NCBI RefSeq assembly: GCF_000312445.1
Contig: NZ_HE997185.1
Location: 124,001-188,000, forward strand
Source of the DNA: Phocaeicola abscessus CCUG 55929
GTDB lineage: Bacteria; Bacteroidota; Bacteroidia; Bacteroidales; Bacteroidaceae
Length of the DNA: 64,000 nucleotides
Direction: 5' to 3'
Shown one piece after another: positions 26,682-38,751 of this stretch. Within the stretch, counting starts at the first letter, position 1. The number at the start of each line of letters is the position of its first letter. The notes beneath the pieces were generated by a model. The model saw nothing but the letters and a program-made list of their open reading frames with translations, did no database searches and was not told where the DNA came from. Both the position numbers and the translations under genes were made by a program.

Positions 26682-27377
26682 ATGGAAAAAATCCATGTTC
26701 TATTGGTAGAAGACGAGCAAACGCTGGCCATGATTATCAAAGACACGCTCGAAGTGCAGGATTTCGACATCCGCACGGCGAAAAACGGGGAGGAAGGCCT
26801 TCGACTGTTCTTCGACAGTCGCCCCGACGTGATAGTCGCCGACGTGATGATGCCTCGAATGGACGGCTTTACGATGGTGAAACAGATCCGACAGACGGAC
26901 AAGACCACGCCGGTGCTCTTCTTGACCGCCCGTTCGGCCGTCACCGACGTCGTAACGGGATTCGAGATCGGCGCCAACGATTATCTAAAGAAACCCTTCG
27001 GCATGCAGGAGCTGATGATCCGGATCAAAGCCCTCGCCGGGAGGGCGTTCGTGCAGGAGCAGCCGGCAGAACGACCGATCGATTGGTTGGAAATCGGAAA
27101 TTACCGGTTCAACCCCACCTGGCAACGATTGCAGCTGGCCGGGAAAGACGAAGTCCTTTCGTTCCGCGAATCGGAAATACTGAAAAGACTTTGCCTACAC
27201 AGAAACCAGGTGGTGAACATGCAAAACATCCTCATGGAACTTTGGGGCGACGATTCTTTCTTCAATACGCGCAGCCTGCACGTGTTCATTACGAAATTGC
27301 GGCATAAACTTTCGGAGGACGAACGCATCCGCATCGTAAACATCCGTGGCATCGGTTATAAACTGATCGTCGAATGA
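26682..27377 (+). CDS. rprY: RprY-like OmpR-family response regulator
   Basis: A 231-residue regulator: receiver domain (LLVEDEQTLA, phosphoacceptor Asp in VIVADVMMPRMDG, Thr in LFLTARS, Lys in LKKPFG) and a C-terminal winged helix of OmpR type (SFRESEILKRL through VNIRGIGYKLIVE). It is paired with the kinase just upstream. RprY homologues in P. gingivalis are reported to influence nqr and stress genes; the nqr operon lies 12 kb away here, and nhaD follows on the other strand. Confidence 0.9.
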   Translation: MEKIHVLLVEDEQTLAMIIKDTLEVQDFDIRTAKNGEEGLRLFFDSRPDVIVADVMMPRMDGFTMVKQIRQTDKTTPVLFLTARSAVTDVVTGFEIGANDYLKKPFGMQELMIRIKALAGRAFVQEQPAERPIDWLEIGNYRFNPTWQRLQLAGKDEVLSFRESEILKRLCLHRNQVVNMQNILMELWGDDSFFNTRSLHVFITKLRHKLSEDERIRIVNIRGIGYKLIVE

Positions 27378-27401
27378 GGAATTTCCCTTCCCGCCGTTGC
27401 C

Positions 27402-27600
27402 GAGCCGCTCAGCGGGAGCTAAAATCCGTTTTAGATGCTATCGAGCGGCTCAGCGGGAGCTAAAATCCGTTTTAGATGCTATCGAGCGGCTCGACGGGAG
27501 CTAAAATCCGTTTTAGATGCTATCGAGCGGCTCGACGGGAGCTAAAATCCGTTTTAGACGCTATCGAGCCGCTCGGCGGGAACGAAAATTCGTTTTCATT
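27402..27600. repeat. 41-bp tandem repeat array, second locus
   Basis: Four near-identical 41-bp units start at 27402, 27443, 27484 and 27525, and a diverged fifth at 27566. Units share the same core as the array at 7278-7640 (CGGGAGCTAAAATCCGTTTT) but with a tail AGATGCTATC and GAGCGGCTC in several copies. It sits between the convergent stops of rprY and nhaD and might act as a bidirectional terminator or structural barrier. Confidence 0.95.
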
Positions 27601-27665
27601 GCAGGCGACCGCCCGGCGGCTACTTCCCCCGTCCACCATCGCGCGGAGGCATCGATCTCTCGACG

Positions 27666-29018
27666 CTATATTTGAAAAATAAAGTTGCGAATGAAATAAT
27701 AACTCAATATGCCGGCGATATACCCCACGAAGACGATCCACGTCATGTGACGCATATACCAACCGAAGGTGATCTTTTCCAAGCCCATCACAATCACGCC
27801 GGCCGCACTACCGATGATCAGCATCGAACCACCCACGCCGGCACAATAAGCCAACAACTGCCAGAAGATGCCGTCGACAGCCATGTCACCCGTTGCAGCG
27901 ATGGGATACATCCCCATGCAACCGGCCACCAAGGGTACGTTATCGACGATACTCGACAAGATACCGATCACGCCGGTCACTATATAATGATTGCCACCGG
28001 AGGCCGCATCGAGCGACTTGCCCAAGGCCGTCAGCACGCCCACCTCGGCCAAGCAGGAAACCGCCATCAGGATGCCGAGGAAGAACATGATGGTGGGCAA
28101 ATCGATTTTGCTGAGCAACCGCGACACCCGGTTCACGAAACTGCCTTCCTTCAGCTTGTCGTTCCGATAGAAAATCTCCGTCGTGATCCACAGCACGGAC
28201 AACACCAGCAGAATGCCCATGAAAGGGGGCAAGTCAGTCAGATAGCGGAAGACGGGAACGAACATCAAACCTCCCACACCCAAGAAGAAAATAACCCGTC
28301 GCTGGAAGCTGGTGAAACCCTCTTCCTCCGTTTCGCTCCGTTCCTCGGGGAGCTCCAACTTACCTTTCAGCATAAACTGAATGAGAAAGGCCGGCACCAC
28401 CATCGATACGAGTGAGGGCAGGAAGATTTCCTTGATTACGCCGGCGGAGGTGATCATATTTCCGATCCACAGCATGATCGTCGTCACATCTCCTATCGGC
28501 GAGAAAGCACCGCCGCTATTGGCGGCGATAATGACCAGCGAGGCGTAGATGATCCGGTCTTTGCGATCATACACGAGTTTCCGCAACACCATGATCATGA
28601 CGATGCTCGTAGTCAGGTTATCCAAAATAGCCGAAAGAACGAAGGTCATGAAAGCTATCTTCCAGAGTAGCGACCGCTTGTTCGTCGTTTTGAGCGCATT
28701 CCGTACGAAGTTGAAGCCGCCGTTCGAATCGACGATCTCGACGATGGTCATGGCTCCCATGAGGAAGAACAAGGTTTCGGCCGTTTCGCCGAGATGTTCC
28801 TTAATCACTTCGGCGACCTTCGCTATGACTCCCTCCTCTCCGCCGGTATATCCCAATGCGGTGAGGAATGGAAGGGGATTGAGCATATAAACGGTCCAAC
28901 ACAATACGCACATAAGCAATGCTACGGCGGCTTTATTCACTTTCAAAGCGCTTTCGAGCGTGATGCACAGGTATCCGAGAACGAATATGACCACAATGGC
29001 AATGGTTAACGAAATCAT
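27666..29018 (-). CDS. nhaD: Na+/H+ antiporter NhaD
   Basis: A 450-residue inner-membrane antiporter of the NhaD/ArsB-like ion transporter superfamily that expels Na+ (and Li+) in exchange for H+. About 12 hydrophobic segments are visible; family motifs include AILDNLTTSIVMIMVL, IIAANSGGAFSPIGDVTTIMLW and the repeat-2 counterpart ILSSIVDNVPLVAG. Together with Na+-NQR it could couple Na+ and H+ gradients. It appears monocistronic and faces rprY across the repeat array. Confidence 0.93.
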   Translation of the reverse strand: MISLTIAIVVIFVLGYLCITLESALKVNKAAVALLMCVLCWTVYMLNPLPFLTALGYTGGEEGVIAKVAEVIKEHLGETAETLFFLMGAMTIVEIVDSNGGFNFVRNALKTTNKRSLLWKIAFMTFVLSAILDNLTTSIVMIMVLRKLVYDRKDRIIYASLVIIAANSGGAFSPIGDVTTIMLWIGNMITSAGVIKEIFLPSLVSMVVPAFLIQFMLKGKLELPEERSETEEEGFTSFQRRVIFFLGVGGLMFVPVFRYLTDLPPFMGILLVLSVLWITTEIFYRNDKLKEGSFVNRVSRLLSKIDLPTIMFFLGILMAVSCLAEVGVLTALGKSLDAASGGNHYIVTGVIGILSSIVDNVPLVAGCMGMYPIAATGDMAVDGIFWQLLAYCAGVGGSMLIIGSAAGVIVMGLEKITFGWYMRHMTWIVFVGYIAGILSYYFIRNFIFQI

Positions 29019-29121
29019 GATTTGTTTATTATTAAACGTTTAGAACGCAAATGTAGTAAAATCCGTTCGACGACAAAGCGTTCTGCCGCAGTTTAACAGT
29101 TTGCGGTTAAACTTTTCCCGC

Positions 29122-29147
29122 GCACGAGGATCCCCTCGGTCTCGTGC
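29122..29147. other. stem-loop past the atp operon
   Basis: GCACGAG (29122-29128) pairs with CTCGTGC (29141-29147). It lies about 30 bp downstream of the atpG stop. Neither side has a clear T-tract, so terminator function is uncertain. Confidence 0.45.
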
Positions 29148-29178
29148 CGACCCGATACACCCTCCTTCGCTTTGCGAT

Positions 29179-30060
29179 TTAATTCTGGACGCCTCCCATA
29201 ATGTCCAACAATTCGTTGGTGATGGCTTGTTGCCGCGTCTTATTGTACATCAACGTGAGGTCGTCCAACAGTTCGTTGGCGTTATCCGTCGCCGTTTGCA
29301 TGGCGATCGTCCGCGCGGCGTGCTCCGCCGTATTCGTATCGAGCAAGACCGTATAGATTTTCAGGTGCAACACTTTCGGCAGCATACGCTCCAGCAGCAC
29401 GTGTGCCGAAGGTTCCAGAATATAATCGTAAAACATCTTCTCCTCCTTTTCCTGTGGTCGCGATACTTCTAACTTCAGAGGAAGATACGTTTCATCGAGC
29501 AGCATCTGGGAAGAGGTAGAGTGGAAATGATGGTAAATTAACTCCACCTTGTCGAGCTCTTTACGGAGATACTTTCCCATCAGGGCTTCCGCCAAACTCG
29601 CCGCATCGTTAAAGGAAGGCTTGTCAGCCATCCTGACGAAATTGCCTTGCGGTCGAATACCCATCTTGACGACCGCTTCAGATATTTTCTTTCCTACCGG
29701 ATACACGAGTACGTTTTCCCGTCCTAAAGCCTTATATCTTTCAACTGCCTTTTTGAATGCCTTGACCACATTCGAATTAAAAGCTCCGCACAAGCTGGAG
29801 TTGGACGAGAAGACGACGATCGCCACCCGTCTCACCTCCTCGCGTTCCGTCAGGAAGGGTGACTGAAGATTTCCTTCCCGACTGTACTGCAAAAAATCGT
29901 CCATCATCTCATGCAGTCTCCGCTCATACGGGAGCATGCTTTCCACCGTTTTCTGCGCTTTGTGCAGCTTCGCAGAGGCGACCATCTTCATCGCCGAGGT
30001 AATCTTACTCGTGCTCTTGACGGAGGCGATTCTTCCCTTAACTTCTTTCAGCGAGGCCAT
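29179..30060 (-). CDS. atpG: ATP synthase gamma subunit
   Basis: The 293-residue central rotor shaft of F1. The N-terminal helix ASLKEVKGRIASVKSTSKITSAMKMV region and the C-terminal helix (EHAARTIAMQTATDNANELL) that enter the alpha/beta hexamer are present, as is the Rossmann-like middle domain. It is the last gene of the atp operon, 2 bp after atpA. Confidence 0.97.
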   Translation of the reverse strand: MASLKEVKGRIASVKSTSKITSAMKMVASAKLHKAQKTVESMLPYERRLHEMMDDFLQYSREGNLQSPFLTEREEVRRVAIVVFSSNSSLCGAFNSNVVKAFKKAVERYKALGRENVLVYPVGKKISEAVVKMGIRPQGNFVRMADKPSFNDAASLAEALMGKYLRKELDKVELIYHHFHSTSSQMLLDETYLPLKLEVSRPQEKEEKMFYDYILEPSAHVLLERMLPKVLHLKIYTVLLDTNTAEHAARTIAMQTATDNANELLDDLTLMYNKTRQQAITNELLDIMGGVQN

Positions 30061-30062
30061 AA

Positions 30063-31649
30063 CTATGCTTTATAAGTGGATACCGTATCTGCGGCGATCC
30101 GCTGAATAACGGCTATCACCTCGTCCGTCATTTTTCCCGAGGCCAACACATCCAATACATCTTCCTGATGTTCCGCGCGCAAACGCTGCAAGAACGTATC
30201 CTGAAAAGCAGCGATCCGGTCGACGGCAATCTCGCGCATCAAACCGTGTACGCCGCAATACAAGATAGCCACCTGTTCGCCCACAGGCATGGGACAGTAT
30301 TGCGGCTGTATCAGCAATTGATTATTCTTTCGCCCCCGATCCAAAGTCATTGCAGTAACTTTATCCATATCGCTGCTGAACTTGGAGAAAGATTCCAGCT
30401 CGCGGTACTGAGCCATGTCGATCTTCAAGGTCCCGGCTACCTTTTTCATACTCTTGATCTGCGCGCTGCCTCCGACACGAGATACGGAGATCCCAACGTC
30501 GATAGCCGGCCGAAAGCCCTGGTTGAACAAGTTTGTATCCAAGAAGATCTGTCCGTCCGTGATCGAGATCACATTGGTAGGAATGTAGGCCGAAACATCG
30601 CCCGCTTGCGTCTCGATAATGGGCAAGGCCGTCAGCGAGCCTCCGCCCCTTACCTTATTCTTCATGCTTTCGGGCAAGTCGTTCATCTGTTCGGCTACCT
30701 CCTGTTGACCGATAATCCGCGCGGCGCGTTCCAGCAAGCGGGAATGCAGGTAGAATATATCGCCAGGATAGGCTTCTCGACCGGAAGGGCGGCGAAGAAT
30801 CAAAGAGACTTCTCGGTAGGCGACCGCCTGTTTCGACAAATCGTCGTATACCACCAAGGCGTCACGCCCACTGTCTCGGAAATATTCGCCGATCGCCGCC
30901 CCCGCAAACGGTGCGAAATATTGGAGCGCTGCCGGATTGGCTGCGGTGGCAGAAACCACGATCGTATAATCCATTGCTCCATGGGCTTTCAATATATTGA
31001 CGAGCGTGGCCACCGTCGACGCCTTTTGACCGATCGCTACGTAAATGCAATAGACGGGTCTTCCGGCTTCGTAATTCGCACGCTGATTGATAATGGTATC
31101 GATGGCGATGGCGGTCTTTCCCGTCTGTCGGTCTCCGATGATCAATTCCCGCTGCCCGCGTCCGATAGGAATCATGGCATCGACGGATTTCAAGCCGGTC
31201 TGCAAAGGCTGATTCACCGGTTGCCGGAAGATAACGCCGGGAGCCTTGCGCTCCAAAGGCATTTCGCATAGGTCTCCATCGATCTCCCCGCGTCCGTCCA
31301 AAGGTTCTCCCAAGGGAGTTATGACGCGTCCCAACATGCTTTCTCCCACTCGGATAGAAGCGATGCGTTTGGTACGTTTCACGATCATACCTTCTTTAAT
31401 TCTATCGGTCGGTCCCAGCAATACAGCGCCTACGTTATCCTCTTCCAGATTCATCACAATGGCCTTAATACCATTGTCGAACTCGAGCAATTCCCCAGAC
31501 TCCGCATTCTTCAATCCGTAGATACGCACTACGCCGTCGCTTACTTGAAGGACTTCCCCCACTTCATCGAACTGAAGAGAGGTATCGATTTCCTTCAACT
31601 GGCGAAGCAATATTTCGGAAACTTCACTGGGTTTTATTTTTTCAGACAT
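30063..31649 (-). CDS. atpA: ATP synthase alpha subunit
   Basis: The 528-residue non-catalytic nucleotide-binding subunit of F1. Walker A reads [11 protein letters not shown] (about residue 170), and [25 protein letters not shown] and the signature [20 protein letters not shown] are present. Length is slightly above the usual 500-515. It lies between atpH and atpG in a dense operon. Confidence 0.98.
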   Translation of the reverse strand: MSEKIKPSEVSEILLRQLKEIDTSLQFDEVGEVLQVSDGVVRIYGLKNAESGELLEFDNGIKAIVMNLEEDNVGAVLLGPTDRIKEGMIVKRTKRIASIRVGESMLGRVITPLGEPLDGRGEIDGDLCEMPLERKAPGVIFRQPVNQPLQTGLKSVDAMIPIGRGQRELIIGDRQTGKTAIAIDTIINQRANYEAGRPVYCIYVAIGQKASTVATLVNILKAHGAMDYTIVVSATAANPAALQYFAPFAGAAIGEYFRDSGRDALVVYDDLSKQAVAYREVSLILRRPSGREAYPGDIFYLHSRLLERAARIIGQQEVAEQMNDLPESMKNKVRGGGSLTALPIIETQAGDVSAYIPTNVISITDGQIFLDTNLFNQGFRPAIDVGISVSRVGGSAQIKSMKKVAGTLKIDMAQYRELESFSKFSSDMDKVTAMTLDRGRKNNQLLIQPQYCPMPVGEQVAILYCGVHGLMREIAVDRIAAFQDTFLQRLRAEHQEDVLDVLASGKMTDEVIAVIQRIAADTVSTYKA

Positions 31650-31698
31650 AGCTTTTATTTAATAATTAATCAATAACATCCTGAAAGGCTTCTCCCTT

Positions 31699-32253
31699 TC
31701 AGCGTATACTTCTGTTCTTTTCGACGAACTGCTTCCTGACGAGTTGTATCTGATGGGCGAGGCTGGCATCCAACCGATACGTTCCGAGCTGAAAGATAAA
31801 GCCTCCCCAGATATTCGGGTCTACTTTCGCGGTAAACTCCGCTGTCCCTTTCGTCTGGTCGGTCACCATCTTGCGAATACGTTCGATCACCGCCGGCGAA
31901 GCGGGTGTAGCGGTAATAAGACTACCCACGTTGATATTTTTCTGCTTTCTATACAAACCGATATAGGACGTGAGCATAAACAGTAGCATGTTTTCCCGCC
32001 TTTCATGCAGCACAAGTCGAACGAAACGCCGGAGCTCGGCCGTTATCTTTCCGCCGAGCGCCTCCTCTATCAACGCGGATTTCTTAGCCGGCGCCAAAAG
32101 AGGGTTATTCATCGCGGTCTGCAACGCAGAAACAGCCATCCATGTATCTTTCAGTTTCAGCGCTTCGCGATACACTTCTTCCGCCTTCCCCGTTTCATCG
32201 ACAAAGGTGAGCAATGCTTTGGCGTAACGTACTGCAATCGATCCGACAGTCAT
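31699..32253 (-). CDS. atpH: ATP synthase delta subunit
   Basis: A 184-residue stator subunit linking F1 to the peripheral stalk. N-terminal helical domain (IAVRYAKALLTFVDETG) and C-terminal FTAKVDPNIWGGFIFQLGTYRLDAS fit OSCP/delta. It lies 6 bp after atpF and 49 bp before atpA. Confidence 0.95.
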   Translation of the reverse strand: MTVGSIAVRYAKALLTFVDETGKAEEVYREALKLKDTWMAVSALQTAMNNPLLAPAKKSALIEEALGGKITAELRRFVRLVLHERRENMLLFMLTSYIGLYRKQKNINVGSLITATPASPAVIERIRKMVTDQTKGTAEFTAKVDPNIWGGFIFQLGTYRLDASLAHQIQLVRKQFVEKNRSIR

Positions 32254-32259
32254 GGCTTA

Positions 32260-32760
32260 TCAGTTTTTAGAAAGATTCACTTCGTCCAGCAAGCGTTCTA
32301 TCATTTCCGTTTGCCTGGATTCGTCGTCGAGATTCTTACGCAACACCTTTTCGGCAATATCTACGGACAAGAGCGCAACTTGTCGGCGAATATCGCGAAT
32401 AGCATCTTCTTTTTCTGCTCGGATCTGTTTCTTGGCTTCCTCCAGGAGCTTGTTTCCTTCCAGGCGTGCTCGATCCTTCGCTTCCGCCAGCATCTGCTCG
32501 CGTGTCTTCGAGGCTTCATTCAGGATGCGTGCCTGTTCTTCGTGAGCTTTAGCCAAGATCGTTTCCCCCTCGACTTTCAGATTGGCAAGCTGTTCGTTGG
32601 CTTCCTTGGCAGCAATCAATGAATGGTCGATATACGTCTTGCGTTCGTTCACCATTCGGGTGATGATGGGAAATCCGAATTTGGCAAGCACGAAGAATAC
32701 CACCAGAAAAGCTAAAAGCATCCAGAACAACAGACCGGTATCGGGCATTAACAATGACAT
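32260..32760 (-). CDS. atpF: ATP synthase b subunit
   Basis: A 166-residue peripheral-stalk subunit with one N-terminal membrane helix ([21 protein letters not shown] region) and a long charged coiled coil rich in Ala, Glu and Lys. It lies 6 bp after atpE. Confidence 0.96.
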   Translation of the reverse strand: MSLLMPDTGLLFWMLLAFLVVFFVLAKFGFPIITRMVNERKTYIDHSLIAAKEANEQLANLKVEGETILAKAHEEQARILNEASKTREQMLAEAKDRARLEGNKLLEEAKKQIRAEKEDAIRDIRRQVALLSVDIAEKVLRKNLDDESRQTEMIERLLDEVNLSKN

Positions 32761-32766
32761 GGTCTT

Positions 32767-33027
<261 letters not shown>

Positions 33028-33060
33028 TTAATTTAAATTGTTTTTATGGATGTAATTAAT

Positions 33061-34134
33061 TTATTCTGTTTCTTCCTGACGCGACAATCCGATGAATACC
33101 GACGACAACATGGTAAACACGTAGGCTTGGATAAAGGCAACCAGCAATTCCACGCAATTCATAAAAACCACGAAGAATACGGAAAGAACCGTCATCGAGC
33201 CGCTGACGACTGCCCCCATGCCGGCTGTCACGAAAATGATGCTTGTCAAGGCCAAGATTGCCGAGTGGCCGGCCATGATGTTGGCAAACAGTCGGATCAT
33301 CAAGGCGAATGGTTTGGTGAAAATACCGAAAAGCTCGATGGCAGGCATGATCGGCACCGGAAACTTCAACCACATAGGTACGTCGGGCCAAAGGATGTCT
33401 TTCCAATAAGTTTTGTTTCCAAATACGTTAACCGCCACGAAAGTACACAAGGCCAACACAAAGGTGACGGCGATATTGCCCGTTACGTTCGCTCCGCCAG
33501 GGAAAACGGGAATGATTCCCATAAGGTTATTGACGAAGATGAAGAAGAAGGCCGTCAACAGATAAGGAGAATATTTCTTATAGTCTTTGCCGATGCATGC
33601 CTTAATGATATCCTCTTCCACCATCATGATAAACATTTCCATGAATCCCACGAATCCCCTGGGAGCCGCATCGTCGGCTTTCTTATGTTTATACCAATGT
33701 GCACACCCCAAGACGAGAAAGATCAGTATCAAACTGTTGATCCACAATGCCAAGACGGTCTTGGTAACGGAAAGATCGAAAGGTCTTTTCTCTTCGCCTG
33801 TCGAGGTTTGCTCGACGATCTTTCCGGCGTACTCACCTTCGGTTGCAATGCGCAAGCCTTCGTATTCGGTTCCCCGCGGATAGAGTTTCGAGGAAGCGAA
33901 TACGTGCCATCCGCTGCGGCTGCTGTAAACGATCACCGGCAAGGGGACGACGACATCCGTTTTGCCGATCTTGATAATATGCCATTCGTATGAATCGCTG
34001 ATGTGCTCCATCACGATTTCGCCGGCATTCACGTCTTCTTCCTGCGGCCTCTCCGCCGTTTCGTCCGGTTGTGCCGACGAAGCGATGAAAGTCAGCAGGC
34101 AAAGCGCCGCAAGGATATATTTCAGTCTATTCAT
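33061..34134 (-). CDS. atpB: ATP synthase a subunit with N-terminal extension
   Basis: The 357-residue stator channel subunit. A signal peptide (MNRLKYILAALCLLTFIASS) and about 110 extra residues, predicted periplasmic, precede the conserved core, as is usual in Bacteroidetes. The essential Arg lies in LMIRLFANIMAGH and the late helix reads NCVELLVAFIQAYVFTML. It overlaps the upstream atpI-like gene by 8 bp. Confidence 0.95.
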   Translation of the reverse strand: MNRLKYILAALCLLTFIASSAQPDETAERPQEEDVNAGEIVMEHISDSYEWHIIKIGKTDVVVPLPVIVYSSRSGWHVFASSKLYPRGTEYEGLRIATEGEYAGKIVEQTSTGEEKRPFDLSVTKTVLALWINSLILIFLVLGCAHWYKHKKADDAAPRGFVGFMEMFIMMVEEDIIKACIGKDYKKYSPYLLTAFFFIFVNNLMGIIPVFPGGANVTGNIAVTFVLALCTFVAVNVFGNKTYWKDILWPDVPMWLKFPVPIMPAIELFGIFTKPFALMIRLFANIMAGHSAILALTSIIFVTAGMGAVVSGSMTVLSVFFVVFMNCVELLVAFIQAYVFTMLSSVFIGLSRQEETE

Positions 34135-34561
34135 TCTCTTTTATCTTTTGGTTGTTTACCCTTCTTTTCCGCCGTTCATACGATACGAAAAACAAGGTTT
34201 CGAATATGACGATAAAGAAATAAAATACACAACTGGTCAAAACAAAATCGATTCGATGCATGCTTTCGCTCAGCATGATTCCGAACCAAATACAGAGAAA
34301 GAAGATAAAGCGTGCCACTACGTTTCCCAGATATACGATAAGCAAATCTTTTTTACCCGCCTGACGAACTTTCTCGAATATCCCAATGAAACCGACGCCG
34401 TACACATAAAACAATACAGGAATCCATGGGAACGAAGAAAAATAATGCAACGGATAGCAGTACCTCAACGTCACATAAACGATTACGGCTGTCGACATCA
34501 AAACGATGGCACTGTAGATCAAATATTTCTTTACGACGACTGTCGATGAAAGGGACATCAT
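34127..34561 (-). CDS. small membrane protein in the atp operon (AtpI-like position)
   Basis: A 144-residue protein with four hydrophobic segments (for example YLIYSAIVLMSTAVIVYV and VVARFIFFLCIWFGIML). It overlaps atpB by 8 bp and starts 12 bp after atpC. Position and topology suggest an assembly factor for the c-ring like AtpI, but sequence similarity to AtpI is weak and I keep it as inferred. The C-terminus is basic (YERRKRRVNNQK). Confidence 0.7.
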   Translation of the reverse strand: MMSLSSTVVVKKYLIYSAIVLMSTAVIVYVTLRYCYPLHYFSSFPWIPVLFYVYGVGFIGIFEKVRQAGKKDLLIVYLGNVVARFIFFLCIWFGIMLSESMHRIDFVLTSCVFYFFIVIFETLFFVSYERRKRRVNNQKIKENE

Positions 34562-34573
34562 AACCTCCTTAAC

Positions 34574-34837
34574 CTATATTTCTACACAGACTGACACTTC
34601 ATTGCTCTTTACCTGTACGAACCCGCCTTTTATTTCCACTTCTCGCGCAACTTCTCCTCTTGTATAGGTAACGACTCCCTGATCCAGAGAGGAAATGATC
34701 GGCGCATGAAACGGCAAGACCGTAAAAGCTGACTTGGTGCCGGGGAACTTGACGCTGTCGGCAGCTCCTTGATAGAGTATTCCTTCAGGAGTTGCGATCG
34801 TCAGTTTCAGTACTTCGTTTTCGTTCGTCATCTGCAT
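34574..34837 (-). CDS. atpC: ATP synthase epsilon subunit
   Basis: An 87-residue short epsilon subunit: only the N-terminal beta-sandwich is present (LTIATPEGILYQGAADSVKFPG, then LPFHAPIISSL), while the inhibitory C-terminal helical hairpin is absent. This short form is common in Bacteroidetes. A second start at 34831 (MTNENEV) is possible. It lies 5 bp downstream of atpD. Confidence 0.92.
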   Translation of the reverse strand: MQMTNENEVLKLTIATPEGILYQGAADSVKFPGTKSAFTVLPFHAPIISSLDQGVVTYTRGEVAREVEIKGGFVQVKSNEVSVCVEI

Positions 34838-34842
34838 TCGTT

Positions 34843-36710
<1,868 letters not shown>

Positions 36711-38321
36711 ATGTTACGTAAAATCAGACTGACCCTTGCCGTCGTTTTTTGGGCAGGTATTACGTTGCTGTTTCTCGACTTCACGGGAATATTCCATACA
36801 TGGTTGGGGTGGATGGCTAAAATCCAATTCTTGCCGGCGCTGTTGGCTGCGAACGTCGTCGTGATTACCGTTTTGGTCGCAGCCACGCTGCTTCTGGGGC
36901 GCATCTACTGTTCGGTCGTATGCCCGATGGGAGTCGTGCAGGATATGATGTCTCGTATCGGCCGACTGTTCAGATCGAAAAGCAAGCGGAAATCGCCCTA
37001 CTCTTATTCTCCGGCCGTTTCATGGTTACGTTATACGGTATTAGGCCTATTTATCGTCGCTTTCATAGCGGGCATAGGAGCGTTGGTCGCCTTACTGGCT
37101 CCATACAGTTCCTACGGGCGTATGGCAAGCAATCTATTCCAGCCCGTCTGGCTGTGGGGAAATAACGTCTTGGCCGCTCTGGCCGAACGTGCCGAGAGTT
37201 ATTCGTTCTACCACGTCGATATCTGGATGAAGGGATTGTCCACATGGCTAATTGCCGCAGCGACTTTTGCGATCCTCTTTTTCCTTGCCGTCCGCAACGG
37301 TCGTACCTATTGCAATACCGTTTGCCCGGTAGGGACAGTTCTCGGCCTGCTGGCAAAATATGCCTGGTTTAAACCGGTCATCGATCCCGATAAATGCATT
37401 CAATGCGGCAAGTGTTCGCGTAATTGCAAAGCCTCGTGCATCGATTTTCAAAAATACGCATTCGATTACAGCCGTTGCGTAACCTGCGGAGATTGCATAT
37501 CCGTCTGTCGTTCGGACGCATTACACTATCAGCACTTATCGAAGGCGCAACATCGCTCTCTCCTTCATGCCGCTCAGGCAAACGCGGAAAAAATCGCAGC
37601 GCGCAAGGCAGCAGTTAGAAAACGAACTGAGGAGAAGGCCAACCCAGCTGTCGCAGCAAAGAAAGAAGCGGTGGATACCGCCCGCCGTACACTCATCACC
37701 GCCACGACGATCATGGCTGCGACCTCGCTGGCGAATGCACAGCGCAAAGCGGAAGAAGAAGTCGTTAAAATGGACGGCGGTTATGCCGACATCATCGAGA
37801 AGGTCGCTCCCAAGCGCGGAACGCCCATCACGCCGCCGGGAGCCAAAGGAGCTCGCAATATGGCACTGCATTGCACGGCTTGCCAGCTGTGCGTATCGGA
37901 ATGTCCCAACGGCGTCTTGCGTCCGTCAACGGGATGGACGACGTTCATGCAACCCACGATGTCGTACGAAACAGGTTATTGCCGTCCGGAATGCAACCGC
38001 TGTTCCCAAGTTTGCCCTACCGGTGCCATCCGTCCCCTTACGGTGGAAGCCAAGACCGCCGTGCAGATTGGACACGCCGTTTGGAACAAAGCCTATTGCA
38101 TACCTCTGATCGACGGTGTAAGCTGTGGAAACTGCGCCCGTCACTGCCCGTCCGGCGCCATTCAGATGGTGCCGTCCGATCCCGACGACGCGAATTCGCT
38201 ATCAATCCCCGTGGTCAACGAAGAGCGCTGCATCGGCTGCGGCGCTTGTGAAAATCTCTGTCCTGCCCGCCCCTTGAGCGCCATCTACGTGGAAGGTCAT
38301 GAAATGCATCGCGAAATTTAA
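36711..38321 (+). CDS. NapH-like membrane polyferredoxin (4Fe-4S)
   Basis: A 536-residue protein combining a NapH/CcoG-like membrane part (about five helices in residues 1-225, with CSVVCPMG and CNTVCPVG on the cytoplasmic face) with several 4Fe-4S ferredoxin motifs: CIQCGKCSRNC, CVTCGDCISVC, CTACQLCVSECP, CGNCARHCP and CIGCGACENLCP. The segment TARRTLITATTIMAATS is another hydrophobic stretch. It should pass electrons between quinone or soluble donors and an unknown reductase. It leads an operon with the DUF1893 and ECF S-component genes (gaps of 14 and 2 bp). Confidence 0.88.
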   Translation: MLRKIRLTLAVVFWAGITLLFLDFTGIFHTWLGWMAKIQFLPALLAANVVVITVLVAATLLLGRIYCSVVCPMGVVQDMMSRIGRLFRSKSKRKSPYSYSPAVSWLRYTVLGLFIVAFIAGIGALVALLAPYSSYGRMASNLFQPVWLWGNNVLAALAERAESYSFYHVDIWMKGLSTWLIAAATFAILFFLAVRNGRTYCNTVCPVGTVLGLLAKYAWFKPVIDPDKCIQCGKCSRNCKASCIDFQKYAFDYSRCVTCGDCISVCRSDALHYQHLSKAQHRSLLHAAQANAEKIAARKAAVRKRTEEKANPAVAAKKEAVDTARRTLITATTIMAATSLANAQRKAEEEVVKMDGGYADIIEKVAPKRGTPITPPGAKGARNMALHCTACQLCVSECPNGVLRPSTGWTTFMQPTMSYETGYCRPECNRCSQVCPTGAIRPLTVEAKTAVQIGHAVWNKAYCIPLIDGVSCGNCARHCPSGAIQMVPSDPDDANSLSIPVVNEERCIGCGACENLCPARPLSAIYVEGHEMHREI

Positions 38322-38335
38322 TAAATAAAGCCAGG

Positions 38336-38749
38336 ATGGATAAAGAACTCATCGATATGCTTCACGAAAGCAATTACTCCTGCGTGATAAGGAAAGGAAA
38401 GGTAACGCGAACCTTTGTCCGGCGCGGGATTAAGGATCTGTACGAGCTGATCGCACACGAGAAATCCTTTTTGAGCGGAGCAAGGGTCGCCGATAAGGTA
38501 GTGGGAAAAGCAGCCGCCGGCCTGATGATCATCGGAGGAGTAAAAGAAGTGTATGCCGACGTCATCAGCAGCCCTGCCCTCGCCCTCTTTCAGCAATACG
38601 GCCTGCCGGTTTCTTACGGCAAGGAAGTGGATCACATCGTCGACAGGACGGGAACCGACTGGTGTCCGATGGAACGGGCTACGTTCTCAGCCCGAGACGC
38701 CGCCGAAACCTATCGATTTATCACCGATTTTTTAAACCAAAATAAATAA
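38336..38749 (+). CDS. DUF1893 domain protein
   Basis: A 137-residue cytosolic protein of the DUF1893 family (related to cytidine-deaminase-like folds). Characteristic parts are SCVIRKGKVTRTFVRRGIKDL near the N-terminus, the ARVADKVVGKAAAGLMIIGGV core and the terminal CPMERA. Function is unknown. Its placement between a polyferredoxin and an ECF S component is suggestive but not explained. Confidence 0.85.
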   Translation: MDKELIDMLHESNYSCVIRKGKVTRTFVRRGIKDLYELIAHEKSFLSGARVADKVVGKAAAGLMIIGGVKEVYADVISSPALALFQQYGLPVSYGKEVDHIVDRTGTDWCPMERATFSARDAAETYRFITDFLNQNK

Positions 38750-38751
38750 AG

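Noticed and set aside
25955-27307. Long plus-strand frame overlapping the histidine kinase and regulator
   Set aside because: It is rich in Arg, Gly and Pro, crosses two well-supported genes in another frame and has no recognisable motif.
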